Source: Novosphingobium sp. PP1Y (GTDB lineage Bacteria > Pseudomonadota > Alphaproteobacteria > Sphingomonadales > Sphingomonadaceae). From it: a stretch of DNA of 64,000 nucleotides. Position 1 is the first letter of the stretch. Every line of letters starts with the position of its first letter. A program made the translations under genes and the position numbers. The stretch is from assembly GCF_000253255.1 (NCBI RefSeq), contig NC_015580.1, positions 3,175,001-3,239,000 on the forward strand. Direction: 5' to 3'. The notes beneath the pieces were generated by a model, which was not told where the DNA came from, ran no database searches, and worked only from the letters and a program-made list of their open reading frames with translations. Shown here piece after piece: positions 33,595 to 42,058 of this stretch.

Positions 33595-33605
33595 GTTTCC
33601 GTTAA
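33591..33605 (+). promoter_or_regulatory. CtrA box upstream of the PilZ gene
   Basis: TTAA, GTTTCCG, TTAA followed by CC: an exact match to the CtrA consensus TTAA-N7-TTAA(C). It overlaps the SDR stop codon and ends 73 bases before the PilZ gene ATG. Confidence 0.6.
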
Positions 33606-33678
33606 CCCCTGCCTGCGATCTTTCGGAGTCATTCCGGGCATCGTGCCCGGTTTCCGGCTACGACAGGATTGCATCTCC

Positions 33679-34023
33679 ATGGTTGGAACGGAACAGGACA
33701 AATACGAGTTCGCCGCTCAGGAAGACCGCAGCGCACATCGCGTGAAGCTGACCATTCCGGCCGGGCTCCGCCCGTCCGGGGGCCGCAGCTTCCAGACCGT
33801 CGTGCGGGATCTCTCTCTGTCCGGCTTCTCGGCCACGGCGGTCAGCCGCCTGCATCCCGGGACCCGCTGCTGGATCACCCTGCCGGGGATGGAGTCACTT
33901 TCGGCGAAAGTCATCTGGTGGGACAACGGATTGACCGGCTGCGCCTTCGAGAATCTGCTGAGCCCCATCATTCTCGACAACATCGTCTCGCGCTGGTCGG
34001 ACGATCCGACGTATCGCCCCTGA
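33679..34023 (+). CDS. PilZ domain protein (probable c-di-GMP receptor)
   Basis: A 114-residue protein made of a single PilZ domain. Both ligand motifs are present: RxxxR in 'EDRSAHRVKL' and (D/N)xSxxG in 'VRDLSLSGFSA'. It should therefore bind cyclic di-GMP and act as a small adaptor for motility, envelope or polysaccharide control. No partner is adjacent. Start chosen at 33679 ('MVGTEQDKYEF'); a frame start at 33643 would add 12 residues without a ribosome site. The CtrA box in front predicts cell-cycle-controlled expression, as for other motility genes in this class. Confidence 0.84.
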   Translation: MVGTEQDKYEFAAQEDRSAHRVKLTIPAGLRPSGGRSFQTVVRDLSLSGFSATAVSRLHPGTRCWITLPGMESLSAKVIWWDNGLTGCAFENLLSPIILDNIVSRWSDDPTYRP

Positions 34024-34055
34024 CCTGACAGGGCCCAACGGATGCGGAACGGTGC

Positions 34056-35363
34056 TTAGCCGCGCTTGACCAGCGTGACTTGTGCGACGTCGATGCCGCC
34101 GCCGCGAAAGCCGCCCTCGCAATACATCAGGTAAAAGCGCCATAGCCGCACGAAGCGCTCGTCAAATCCCGCCGGGAGACGGCCTTCCTCAACCGCGACA
34201 TCGAAATTGCGCCGCCATTCGCGCAAGGTTTTCGCATAGTCCAGACCGAAGCTCGTGCGGTCTTCCCATGATAGCCCGCGTTCTTCGGCCAATCGGCGGA
34301 ACTCCGATTCGCGGATCAGCATTCCCCCGGGGAAGATAAAGGTCTGGATGAAGTCCGCGCTGCGCGCATAGCCTTCGAAGATCTCGTCGCGCATCGAGAT
34401 AAGCTGGAGCCCGGCCCTGCCCCCGGCCTTGAGATTGCGCGCGATGCAGTCGAGGAAATCGGGCCAGTACTCGCGGCCCACCGCCTCGACCATCTCGACC
34501 GAAACGACCGCGTCGTACTGCCCCCCTTCATCGCCGAGGCCGACATCGCGATAGTCCTGCTTGCGGAAATCGACGGTTCCATTCTCGATCTCCCAGCGCT
34601 CACGCGCATAGGCAAGCTGCTCGTCGGAGAGGCTGATCGCATCGACGTGGACGGCCTCGTTCCCCGCCATGAATGCCGCGAGCGTGCCCCAGCCGCACCC
34701 GATCTCCAGTACCTTGTCGTCCGGCGCGATATCGAGACGCTCGACAATCGCGGAAACCTTGTTGGACTGGGCCATGTCGAGCCGGGTAACGAACTGGCTC
34801 AGCGCGTTGGGCCCATCATCGGGCGCGGCGAAGACCCCGCTCGAATAGAGCATCGTCTCGCCCAACCACTCTTCGTAGAAGTCGTTGCCGAGGTCGTAGT
34901 GCGCGTGGATGTTACGCAGCGAACCGGTGCGGGTGTTACGGTGCAGCCAGTGGACCAGCCGCGTCAGCAGCCGCCAGGGGCCATGGGCGCGGCCCGAATT
35001 GCCCAGCGATACGGCATTGTCCATGAACAGCGCAAACAGTGGGACCGGGTCGGGGCTTTCCCACTCTCCAGCATCCCAGGCCTGGTACCAGCCTACCGAG
35101 CCGGCTGTCGCCAGCCGCAGGATCGCGCGCCAGGAATTGATCTTGACCACCGCATCGAAGCCGGTGTCGCGCCCGCCCAGCAGGCGGGTCTCGCCCGAAG
35201 GCAGCGTGGCAAGGATGGAACCGCGATCAAGACCGCGGTCGATCTGGTCGAGGACCCGCTTGACGCCGCCCGACCACAGCCAGGCGAACCATTGCGGCCC
35301 AACGCCAATGGCGCGGCCGCCCTCCACGAGTTCCTCACCCCTCCCGGAAACTGGCGCGTTCAT
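34056..35363 (-). CDS. cfa: Cyclopropane-fatty-acyl-phospholipid synthase family methyltransferase
   Basis: A 435-residue SAM-dependent enzyme that adds a methylene group across a membrane lipid double bond. 'AHYDLGNDFYEEWLGETMLYSSGVF' is the family hallmark, the SAM loop is 'VLEIGCGWGTLAAFMA', and 'VSVEMVEAVG' plus 'FPGGMLI' follow. The N-terminal ~130 residues are the lipid-binding domain. It starts 55 bases after the stop of phrB on the same strand, so both may respond to the stress promoter upstream of phrB; cyclopropanation and photolyase are both stress functions. Confidence 0.92.
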   Translation of the reverse strand: MNAPVSGRGEELVEGGRAIGVGPQWFAWLWSGGVKRVLDQIDRGLDRGSILATLPSGETRLLGGRDTGFDAVVKINSWRAILRLATAGSVGWYQAWDAGEWESPDPVPLFALFMDNAVSLGNSGRAHGPWRLLTRLVHWLHRNTRTGSLRNIHAHYDLGNDFYEEWLGETMLYSSGVFAAPDDGPNALSQFVTRLDMAQSNKVSAIVERLDIAPDDKVLEIGCGWGTLAAFMAGNEAVHVDAISLSDEQLAYARERWEIENGTVDFRKQDYRDVGLGDEGGQYDAVVSVEMVEAVGREYWPDFLDCIARNLKAGGRAGLQLISMRDEIFEGYARSADFIQTFIFPGGMLIRESEFRRLAEERGLSWEDRTSFGLDYAKTLREWRRNFDVAVEEGRLPAGFDERFVRLWRFYLMYCEGGFRGGGIDVAQVTLVKRG

Positions 35364-35418
35364 GTCCTTGATATGAACACAAAGTCACACCGGGGCAATC
35401 CACCAGCAACCATCGCAT

Positions 35419-36828
35419 TCACCCTTTTGCCTTCTCCCATGCGGCGAGCGCCCGCTCCCTGGCGGCGCGATGTTCGACAATTCGGGCGGGATAGTCCCCG
35501 GGCCGATACATCGGTCCCGGATCGTGGATCTCGGCATCCGGCAGGTCCGCCAGCTCGGGCACCCATTCACGGATGTAGGCTGCCGCGTCGAATTTCTCAG
35601 ACTGCGTCAGCGGCGCCATGATCCGCACGAACATGTTGGAATCGACGCCCGATCCGGCGGTCCACTGCCAGTTGACCGCGTTCGAGGCATAATCGGCATC
35701 GACCAGCGTATCCCAGAACCACTGCTCTCCTTCCTGCCAGTCGATCAGCAGGTGCTTGATGAGGAAGCTGGCCGCGATCATCCGCACCCGGTTGTGCATC
35801 CAGCCGGTATGCCAGAGCTGGCGCATCCCGGCATCGACGATAGGATAGCCGGTCATGCCCATCTGCCAGGCGCGCAAGTCTTCCTGCGCCTCCTTTCCCG
35901 AACGCCAGGGGAAGTGCTCGAAGGTATCCCGTGCCGACCGGCTGCCATAGTCGGGAAACTGCACGATCACGTTCTGCGCATAGTCACGCCAGCCGATCTC
36001 GCCCAGAAACGTCGCGACCGATCCGCCCGCCGACGAGGTCGCATGCCAGACTTGCGCCGGAGAGACTTCGCCGAAGTGCAGGTGCGGCGAAAGGAAGGAA
36101 GTGCCCTCCACCGCGGGCAGGTTACGCTGCCCTTCGTAACGTGAGGCGTGATCGGCAAAGGCGCGCAGGCGCTTCTTCGCGCCTTCCTCGCCCGGCTCCC
36201 ACATATCGCGCATGCCCCCTGCCCAATCGGGCTGTGTCGGCAGCAGTCGCCAGTCATCGAGCGCGTCGGATGCGGGCCAGCTGTCCGGCAAGGCGATGTT
36301 CTGCGGTCGGCGCTGCGGGTCCGGCGGGGGCATGCGCTCGTTCAGCGCGCGCCAGAACGGCGTGTAGATCTTGTAGGGACTGCCCGAGCCGGTCGTGACG
36401 GTTCCGGGCGGGGCAAGATAATTGCCATGGTGCAAGTGCAGGGTCAGCCGCTTGCCGACACTTTTTTCGGCATTGCGCCACCAGGGTTCGTAATGGTGAA
36501 GCGCGTGGACTTCGCTTGCGCCGCTTTCCTGCGCCAGCGCGGCCAGGACGTCCTCGCACTTGCCCTTGCGCAGGATCAGCCGGGAGCCTTTCTCCCGCAA
36601 GGTAGCATCGAGGCTTGCGAGGCTGTAGTGCAGCCACCAGCGCGAGGCGCTGCCCATCGCCCGGTGCCTGGGCGTCTCGTCGTCGAGGACATAGACCGGC
36701 AGGACCGGACCTTGCGCGGCAGCCGCAGCCAGCGCCGCCTGATCCGAAAGCCGCAAGTCACGGCGAAACCAGACGATGACGGGAGTGTGCGAATTGGCTG
36801 ACGATTGGGCTGACGATTGGGCTGACAT
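35419..36828 (-). CDS. phrB: Deoxyribodipyrimidine photolyase (class I CPD)
   Basis: A light-driven flavoenzyme that splits cyclobutane pyrimidine dimers. It is 469 residues: an N-terminal antenna domain ('VIVWFRRDLRLSDQAAL') and a C-terminal FAD domain ('GEIGWRDYAQNVI', 'TGYPIVDAGMRQLWHTGWMHNRVRMI', 'NWQWTAGSG'). The Trp/Asn lesion and electron-transfer residues of class I CPD photolyases fall in these blocks. The first 12 codons are a slippage-prone SAQSSAQSSA repeat. The start is only 6 bases from a sigma-EcfG-type promoter, so the transcript may be leaderless. cfa follows. Confidence 0.94.
   Translation of the reverse strand: MSAQSSAQSSANSHTPVIVWFRRDLRLSDQAALAAAAAQGPVLPVYVLDDETPRHRAMGSASRWWLHYSLASLDATLREKGSRLILRKGKCEDVLAALAQESGASEVHALHHYEPWWRNAEKSVGKRLTLHLHHGNYLAPPGTVTTGSGSPYKIYTPFWRALNERMPPPDPQRRPQNIALPDSWPASDALDDWRLLPTQPDWAGGMRDMWEPGEEGAKKRLRAFADHASRYEGQRNLPAVEGTSFLSPHLHFGEVSPAQVWHATSSAGGSVATFLGEIGWRDYAQNVIVQFPDYGSRSARDTFEHFPWRSGKEAQEDLRAWQMGMTGYPIVDAGMRQLWHTGWMHNRVRMIAASFLIKHLLIDWQEGEQWFWDTLVDADYASNAVNWQWTAGSGVDSNMFVRIMAPLTQSEKFDAAAYIREWVPELADLPDAEIHDPGPMYRPGDYPARIVEHRAARERALAAWEKAKG
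36793..36827. repeat. 12-bp tandem repeat at the phrB 5' end
   Basis: GCTGACGATTGG occurs twice in a row (36797-36808, 36809-36820) with partial copies on both sides, encoding the N-terminal S-A-Q-S repeats of the photolyase. Confidence 0.88.
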
Positions 36829-36834
36829 GGGACC

Positions 36835-36861
36835 GGAACGCGATTGCCTCAGGGACGTTCC
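36835..36861. promoter_or_regulatory. Symmetric sigma-EcfG-type promoter between phrB and PAP2 genes
   Basis: On the plus strand GGAAC (36835-36839), 16 bases, CGTT (36856-36859). Because the ends are inverted repeats (GGAACG...CGTTCC), the minus strand reads the same GGAAC-N16-CGTT. Both match the alphaproteobacterial general stress consensus exactly, one facing each gene of the divergent pair. Confidence 0.7.
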
Positions 36862-36869
36862 GTAACTCT

Positions 36870-37577
36870 ATGGTAGCCGCAGACAATTCCGCAAGCTTTC
36901 CGACTTCCAGTTACCGGATCGATCCGCGCAAGGCGCTGATCGCCGCAAGTCTGTGCTGGCTCGGCTTCGCCATGATGGTCTGGGCGGTAGAGACAGGCCA
37001 CATCACCGCCATCGACAAGGCCGGCCTGCTGTTCTGGCGCGACAGCGACTTGCGCACGGTCGGGCCGACCCGGCTGCTGGAAACCGTGCGCGACGTCACG
37101 GCCCTGGGCGGCACCCTTTTGCGCAATCTCTTCGCGCTTTGCGCGGTCGTTGCCCTGCTCTTCCTGAAGCTGCGACGCGAAGCGGCCTTGCTGGCCTTGA
37201 CGGTGATCGGCGGCCTTATCGCCAACAGCGCGGCCAAGGTCCTGTTCGGCAGGCCGAGGCCGGAAATCGTGCCGCATCTCACAGAGGCCGGCGGAATGAG
37301 CTTTCCGAGCGGCCACAGCTTCAACTCCGCGGCCGTCTATATCGCCATGGCCCTTGCCTTCGCGGCGCTGAGCCCGCGGCAATCGGTGCGCATGACGGTG
37401 ATCGGCGGCGCCGTCCTGGCCAGCATGGCGATTGCGTGGAGCCGGGTCTGGCTTGGCGTCCATTGGCCCAGCGACGTTATTGCGGGATGGCTCGGCGGCG
37501 CAGGCTGGGCCTTTGCGGCCTCTGCCCTGCTCTATCGGCCCGCGCAGATGACGGCCGAACGGCTGGAGCACGATTGA
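36870..37577 (+). CDS. PAP2-family membrane phosphatase
   Basis: A 235-residue integral membrane lipid or pyrophosphate phosphatase with about six helices. The three-part active site is complete: 'KVLFGRPRPE' (KX6RP), 'SFPSGHS', and 'SRVWLGVHWPSDV' (SRX5HX3D), facing the periplasm. The substrate could be phosphatidic acid, undecaprenyl-pyrophosphate or a PgpB-like lipid; not resolvable. It shares a 41-base divergent promoter region with phrB and would be near-leaderless if the EcfG-type promoter is used. It converges on korB. Confidence 0.87.
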   Translation: MVAADNSASFPTSSYRIDPRKALIAASLCWLGFAMMVWAVETGHITAIDKAGLLFWRDSDLRTVGPTRLLETVRDVTALGGTLLRNLFALCAVVALLFLKLRREAALLALTVIGGLIANSAAKVLFGRPRPEIVPHLTEAGGMSFPSGHSFNSAAVYIAMALAFAALSPRQSVRMTVIGGAVLASMAIAWSRVWLGVHWPSDVIAGWLGGAGWAFAASALLYRPAQMTAERLEHD

Positions 37578-37642
37578 GCGTGCTGCGGCCATGGTTCGGC
37601 GGAAGGTGGCCGCGCGAACGCCGAACTGAAAGCGAAAACGTG

Positions 37643-37676
37643 GGGGTGAGACCAACCTTCGGGCAGATCTCACCCC
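37643..37676. terminator. Hairpin between convergent PAP2 and korB genes
   Basis: A 9-bp perfect stem (GGGGTGAGA / TCTCACCCC) with a 16-base loop. It ends 7 bases before the korB stop. A bidirectional terminator is likely, although no T tract is present. Confidence 0.5.
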
Positions 37677-37683
37677 GGTGTCA

Positions 37684-38727
37684 TCAGTCCATCAGGCCGT
37701 GGGCTGCGTCCTTTTCCTCGACGGTCCAGGTCTGGCCCTTCGAGAGCAGCTTGCCGAGATTGGCGGTCTTGCCTTCGATCAGCTTTGCGCGTTCGGCCAC
37801 GACTTCGCCTTCGAAAGTCGGGCGCGGATCGTCGTAGATCACGCCCAGCGCCATCGGGAACGGGCCGAAGGGCATTTCGACCAGCATGTGCGCAAGGCCG
37901 CGGTTCTTCACGTTGTGAACCGCGACATCGGCTGCCTGCCAGTCACCGTCGACGACATCGACAACCTTGAGGGTCAGCGTAGTGTGATCGAGCGAGAGGC
38001 CCTTGGTGCCCTTGGCGAAGAGCAGCGGCTCACCGTCGGTGCACCAGATCTGGTTCTCGGCCGCAACACCCTTGGCAGTGAAGTCGTCGAAGCGATCCTT
38101 GTTGTAGACGATGCAATTCTGGAAGATCTCGATGAAGGCCGCGCCCTTGTGGGCGTGAGCCGCCTTGAGCACTTCGGGCAAGTCCTTCGAAACGTCGTAG
38201 CCGCGCGCCACGAAGCGCGCGCCCGAACCCAGCGCGAAGGCGCAGGGCAGCGCCGGACGGTCGACCGAGCCGACCGGCGACGTCGGCGAGCTGGTGCCGA
38301 CGCGGCTGGTGGGCGAGTACTGGCCCTTGGTCAGCCCGTAGATCTCGTTGTTGAACAGCATGATCTGGCAGTCGAGGTTGCGGCGCAGCACGTGCATCGT
38401 GTGATTGCCGCCGATCGACATGCCGTCACCGTCGCCGGTCACCAGCCAGACGTCGAGCTCGGGATTGGCGAGCTTGATGCCGGTGGCGAACGCCGGGGCG
38501 CGGCCGTGGATCGTGTGGAAGCCGTAGCTTTCGACGTAGTACGGGAAGCGGCTGGAGCAGCCGATGCCCGAGACGAACACGGTGTTCTTCGGGTCGGCGC
38601 CGATCATCGGCAGGGTGCGCTGCACCGCCTTGAGGATCGCGTAGTCGCCGCAGCCGGGGCACCAGCGCACTTCCTGATCGGATTCCCAGTCCTTCAGCGT
38701 GGTCTGGATGGGGGTCATGTCGTTCAT
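37684..38727 (-). CDS. korB: 2-oxoglutarate:ferredoxin oxidoreductase, beta subunit
   Basis: TPP-binding subunit of the CoA-dependent oxidative decarboxylation of 2-oxoglutarate with ferredoxin as acceptor. It is 347 residues. 'RWCPGCGDYAIL' gives two Cys of the 4Fe-4S site; 'VTGDGDGMSIGGNH' and 'NNEIYGLTKGQYSPT' form the TPP/Mg site. Its start is 3 bases from the korA stop, so the two subunits are coupled. The gene pair supplies a TCA step complementing icd and sdhCDA in the same window. Pyruvate or branched-chain 2-oxoacids as alternative substrates cannot be excluded. Confidence 0.92.
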   Translation of the reverse strand: MNDMTPIQTTLKDWESDQEVRWCPGCGDYAILKAVQRTLPMIGADPKNTVFVSGIGCSSRFPYYVESYGFHTIHGRAPAFATGIKLANPELDVWLVTGDGDGMSIGGNHTMHVLRRNLDCQIMLFNNEIYGLTKGQYSPTSRVGTSSPTSPVGSVDRPALPCAFALGSGARFVARGYDVSKDLPEVLKAAHAHKGAAFIEIFQNCIVYNKDRFDDFTAKGVAAENQIWCTDGEPLLFAKGTKGLSLDHTTLTLKVVDVVDGDWQAADVAVHNVKNRGLAHMLVEMPFGPFPMALGVIYDDPRPTFEGEVVAERAKLIEGKTANLGKLLSKGQTWTVEEKDAAHGLMD

Positions 38728-38730
38728 GGC

Positions 38731-40677
38731 TCAGGCCTCCGGGCTCGGGAGCTGGGTATCGTTGACGGGCACTTCGCCTTCGGCATGGCCGGGCACGCCG
38801 TCGAAGAAGGACGCGATGGCATCCTCGATCTCGGCGATGGCGAAAGGCTGGCCGCTGGTCTTGTTGAGCGGCACGGCATCGACCAGGAACTGGTCGCGCA
38901 GCACGGTCTTGAACTGTCCGGTGTTCATCTCGGGGACGAGCACCTTGTCGAAACCGGCAAGCAGGTCGCCCATGTTGGCCGGGAGCGGCCAGACGTGGCG
39001 GACGTGGATGTGGCTGACGTCAAAGCCCTTGCGGCGCGCACGGCGGACCGCCTGGTGGATCGGCCCGTAGGTCGAGCCCCAGCCGACAACCGCCAGCCTG
39101 CCCTTGTCGTTACCGAGGCAGACGTCCTGCGCAGGCACCGCCGCGGCGATGCCGTCGACCTTCGCCTTGCGCGCGTCGGTCTGGGCCTGGTGCGTCGTGG
39201 GCGAATAATCGAGGTCACCGGTGTCGATGGCCTTCTCGATGCCGCCGACGCGGTGCATCAGTTCGGCGGTGCCGGGCTTGATCCACGGCCGCACGCCGCG
39301 CTCGTCGCGCTTGTAGGGCAGGACCTTGCCGTCCGGGTTGTTGGTGTCCTCGAGGAACTTGACCGGGAACGGCTCGAAGGTCGAGGGATCGGGCACCAGC
39401 CACGGCTCAGACGCATTGCCGATGTAGCCATCGGTCAGCAGCATGACCGGGGTCATGAACTGGGTGGCGATGCGGCAGGCCTCGATGGCGCATTCGAAGG
39501 CATCGGCGGGCGAGCGGGCGGCGATGACCGGCAACGGCGCGTCGCCGTTGCGACCGTAGACCGCCTGGTAGAGGTCCGACTGCTCGGTCTTGGTCGGCAG
39601 GCCCGTCGAAGGACCGCCGCGCTGCGAGTTGACGATGATGAGCGGCAGCTCGGTCATGATCGCAAGACCCATCGCCTCACCCTTGAGCGCAATGCCCGGG
39701 CCCGAGGACGAAGTAACGCCGAGCTGGCCGGCATAGGAGGCGCCGATGGCCGCGCAAATCGCGGCGATTTCGTCTTCCGCCTGGAAGGTGGTGACGCCGA
39801 ATTCCTTCATCTTCACGAGGTTGTGAAGGATCGCCGAAGCCGGAGTGATCGGGTAGCCGCCGAAGAACATCGGCAGTTCGGCCAGCTGCGCACCGGCCAC
39901 GAGGCCGAGCGAAACGGCTTCCGCACCGGTGATCGTGCGGTAGAGGCCCGGTTCGGAAGGCACCGGATCGATGTGCAGCTTCTTGAGCGGACCGGCCAGT
40001 TCGGCGGTTTCGCCATAGGCATGGCCGGCGTTGAGCGCGGCGATGTTGGCGTCGGCGAGAACAGGGTTCTTGGCGAACTTGGTCTTGAGCCAGTTCACAA
40101 GCGGCTCACGGTCGCGGTCGAACATCCACAGGGCCAGGCCCAGCGTCCACATGTTCTTGCAGCGCAGCGCTTCCTTGTTGCCAAGGCCGAAAGGCTTCAC
40201 CGCCTCAAGGGTGAGCGCCGAAATATCGAAGGCCAGCACATCCCACTTGGCGAGGCTGCCATCCTCGAGCGGGCTGGTCTCGTACTTCGCCTTGTCGAGG
40301 TTGCGCTTAGAGAACTCGCCGGTGTCGGCAATGACGAGACCGCCGGGCTTGAGCGCCTGGACGTTGGTCTTCAGCGCGGCCGGGTTCATCGCCACGAGCA
40401 CGTCGGGCGCGTCGCCCGCGGTCGTGATCTCGCTCGAACCGAAGTTGATCTGGAAAGCCGAGACGCCGAACAGCGTCCCCTGCGGCGCACGGATTTCCGC
40501 CGGAAAGTCCGGGAAGGTCGCCAGGTCGTTACCCGCCAGCGCGGTCGACAGCGTGAACTGACCGCCGGTGAGCTGCATGCCATCGCCCGAGTCGCCGGCG
40601 AAGCGCACGACGACGGCTTCGGGCGATGCTTCCTGAACGGAAGCCGGCTTTTCCTGTTCGGCTGTAATTGATGCCAT
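38731..40677 (-). CDS. korA: 2-oxoglutarate:ferredoxin oxidoreductase, fused gamma-alpha subunit
   Basis: A 648-residue partner of korB. The N-terminal ~200 residues are the gamma domain ('VVVRFAGDSGDGMQLTGGQF', 'DVLVAMNPAALKTNVQ'). They are fused to the pyrimidine/CoA-binding alpha domain ('MFFGGYPITPASAIL', 'ATSYAGQLGVTSSSGPG'-like stretch, 'RGGPSTGLPTKTEQSDL'). This fused form is the KorA of aerobic alphaproteobacteria and actinobacteria. The start at 40677 has AGAGG 8 bases upstream; an upstream frame start adds 16 residues. The 250 bases before it form a divergent region with rppH. Confidence 0.91.
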   Translation of the reverse strand: MASITAEQEKPASVQEASPEAVVVRFAGDSGDGMQLTGGQFTLSTALAGNDLATFPDFPAEIRAPQGTLFGVSAFQINFGSSEITTAGDAPDVLVAMNPAALKTNVQALKPGGLVIADTGEFSKRNLDKAKYETSPLEDGSLAKWDVLAFDISALTLEAVKPFGLGNKEALRCKNMWTLGLALWMFDRDREPLVNWLKTKFAKNPVLADANIAALNAGHAYGETAELAGPLKKLHIDPVPSEPGLYRTITGAEAVSLGLVAGAQLAELPMFFGGYPITPASAILHNLVKMKEFGVTTFQAEDEIAAICAAIGASYAGQLGVTSSSGPGIALKGEAMGLAIMTELPLIIVNSQRGGPSTGLPTKTEQSDLYQAVYGRNGDAPLPVIAARSPADAFECAIEACRIATQFMTPVMLLTDGYIGNASEPWLVPDPSTFEPFPVKFLEDTNNPDGKVLPYKRDERGVRPWIKPGTAELMHRVGGIEKAIDTGDLDYSPTTHQAQTDARKAKVDGIAAAVPAQDVCLGNDKGRLAVVGWGSTYGPIHQAVRRARRKGFDVSHIHVRHVWPLPANMGDLLAGFDKVLVPEMNTGQFKTVLRDQFLVDAVPLNKTSGQPFAIAEIEDAIASFFDGVPGHAEGEVPVNDTQLPSPEA

Positions 40678-40927
40678 CATTTTCCTCTTCGGCTGCGCGC
40701 CGGAACTGCTCTTGCCTTTTTGCACGTGGGCTTTCCGGGGCCCGGGTGCAATTTAGAAAATCTCTCAGGCGGACAAACCTGTCATTTCCGCAAGAGAACC
40801 ATAAAAGACGCTAGTCAAGAGCACCGGCATCGGTCATTCTCTGTTTCATGCGTTGCGCGGACCGGCTATTGCAGCATCCCTTCTCTCCCGCCGCACCTCC
40901 TCATAACCCACGGAATCCTTATTCTCG

Positions 40928-41410
40928 ATGAACGATTTTTCGTCCCTGCCTTATCGCCCCTGCGTCGGAGTCATGCTCGTCAACGCTGACGGGAAAGTCT
41001 TCGTCGGCAAGCGAATCGACACCAAGGAAGGCGACTGGTGGCAGATGCCGCAGGGCGGCGTCGACGATGGCGAGGATCTCAGGGAAGCGGCGCTGCGCGA
41101 GCTTCACGAGGAAACCGGCGTGACGGAGCGGCACGTGACGATCCTGAGCCGCACCAGGGAAGAATTGCTCTACGACCTGCCCGACGAACTGCTGGGCAAG
41201 CTGTGGAAGGGCAAGTACCGCGGGCAACGCCAGCACTGGTTCCTCGCCCGCTTCGAAGGCGGCGACAAGGACGTGAACCTGAAGGCGCACAATCCGCCCG
41301 AGTTCTGCGACTGGAAATGGGTCGAGGCCGCGCTGCTTCCCGACCTCATCGTGCCTTTCAAGAAGCGCGTCTATCGCTCTGTACTGGAAGAGTTTCGCGC
41401 CCTGATCTGA
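40928..41410 (+). CDS. rppH: RNA pyrophosphohydrolase
   Basis: A Nudix enzyme that removes pyrophosphate from the 5' triphosphate of mRNAs, triggering 5'-dependent decay, or hydrolyses dinucleoside polyphosphates. It is 160 residues, the standard length. 'YRPCVGVMLVNADGKVFVGKR' and 'WWQMPQGGVDDGED' lead into the complete Nudix box 'GGVDDGEDLREAALRELHEETGV'. The C-terminal 'QRQHWFLARF' and 'EFCDWKWVE' blocks are typical of RppH. Single gene, divergent from korA. Confidence 0.95.
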   Translation: MNDFSSLPYRPCVGVMLVNADGKVFVGKRIDTKEGDWWQMPQGGVDDGEDLREAALRELHEETGVTERHVTILSRTREELLYDLPDELLGKLWKGKYRGQRQHWFLARFEGGDKDVNLKAHNPPEFCDWKWVEAALLPDLIVPFKKRVYRSVLEEFRALI

Positions 41411-41502
41411 GCACACTCAAGGCGCGCTATTCCGCTTTGAATATGGGTAGAGTCCGACCGTTCTGCTGAAGGGGTTTCAGCGTCGCGGCCGGGCGCGCGC
41501 GA

Positions 41503-42009
41503 TCAGTTCTCGCTGACGATGGGCTTGGGCGTCACGGCTTCGGCGGTGACCATGCGCGGGCTCGGGCCCTTGGCGATGGCGGCGGCGAGCTTTTCCGTCG
41601 CGGCGCAGGAATTCCCGCAGAGCGTTTCGAGCCGGGCCAGATTGCGGCTTGCCTTCTCGGTCGCGCCCTTTTCGGCCAGCGCCACGCCTTCGCCGGCAAG
41701 CGCATCGAGATTGCGGGGATCGGAGTCCAGGACCATGCGGTAATAGTGCACGGCCTTGCCCTGCATTCCGGTGCGGCGGGTGGCATCGGCCAGCGCGACC
41801 AGCACCGAGACATTGCCCGGTTCGACGGTCAGTGCCGCTTCGTAGGCATCGATCGCAGCCTGCAGCTTTCCGGTGGAGACGGCGTTGCGTCCTTCGCTCA
41901 TCAGCTTCGCGGCACGCGGATCGAGCGCCTCCGAGGGTTCGGAGAGGATGGCGCTGGAAGAAACGGCAACGAGAAGCGAAAGAGCAATGGCAGCGGGCGT
42001 GTAACGCAT
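41503..42009 (-). CDS. Secreted tetratricopeptide-repeat protein
   Basis: A 168-residue exported protein. A hydrophobic signal segment ('PAAIALSLLVAVSSSAIL') is followed by about two TPR units: 'RNAVSTGKLQAAIDAYEAALTVEPGN' and 'QGKAVHYYRMVLDSDPRN'. Two cysteines ('ETLCGNSCAATE') may form a disulfide. It probably acts as a periplasmic scaffold; no partner known. Starts at 42009 or 42015 fit an AAGGA site; a further in-frame ATG at 42045 has none. It lies 49 bases downstream of rsmB. Confidence 0.75.
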   Translation of the reverse strand: MRYTPAAIALSLLVAVSSSAILSEPSEALDPRAAKLMSEGRNAVSTGKLQAAIDAYEAALTVEPGNVSVLVALADATRRTGMQGKAVHYYRMVLDSDPRNLDALAGEGVALAEKGATEKASRNLARLETLCGNSCAATEKLAAAIAKGPSPRMVTAEAVTPKPIVSEN

Positions 42010-42058
42010 CAGCATGTCCTTGGCCGAGGGTTTCGTCCTCATCATGGGGATTACGCTA

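Noticed and set aside
36835..36861. GGAAC/GTTCC ends considered as a LexA box for phrB
   Set aside because: The spacing and orientation do not fit the GTTC-N7-GTTC direct repeat; they fit EcfG exactly.
37678..40671. A 997-codon open frame on the plus strand opposite korAB
   Set aside because: It is antisense to two well-recognised enzymes, is rich in Arg/His/Val as expected of a GC-rich shadow frame, and has no family motif or ribosome site.
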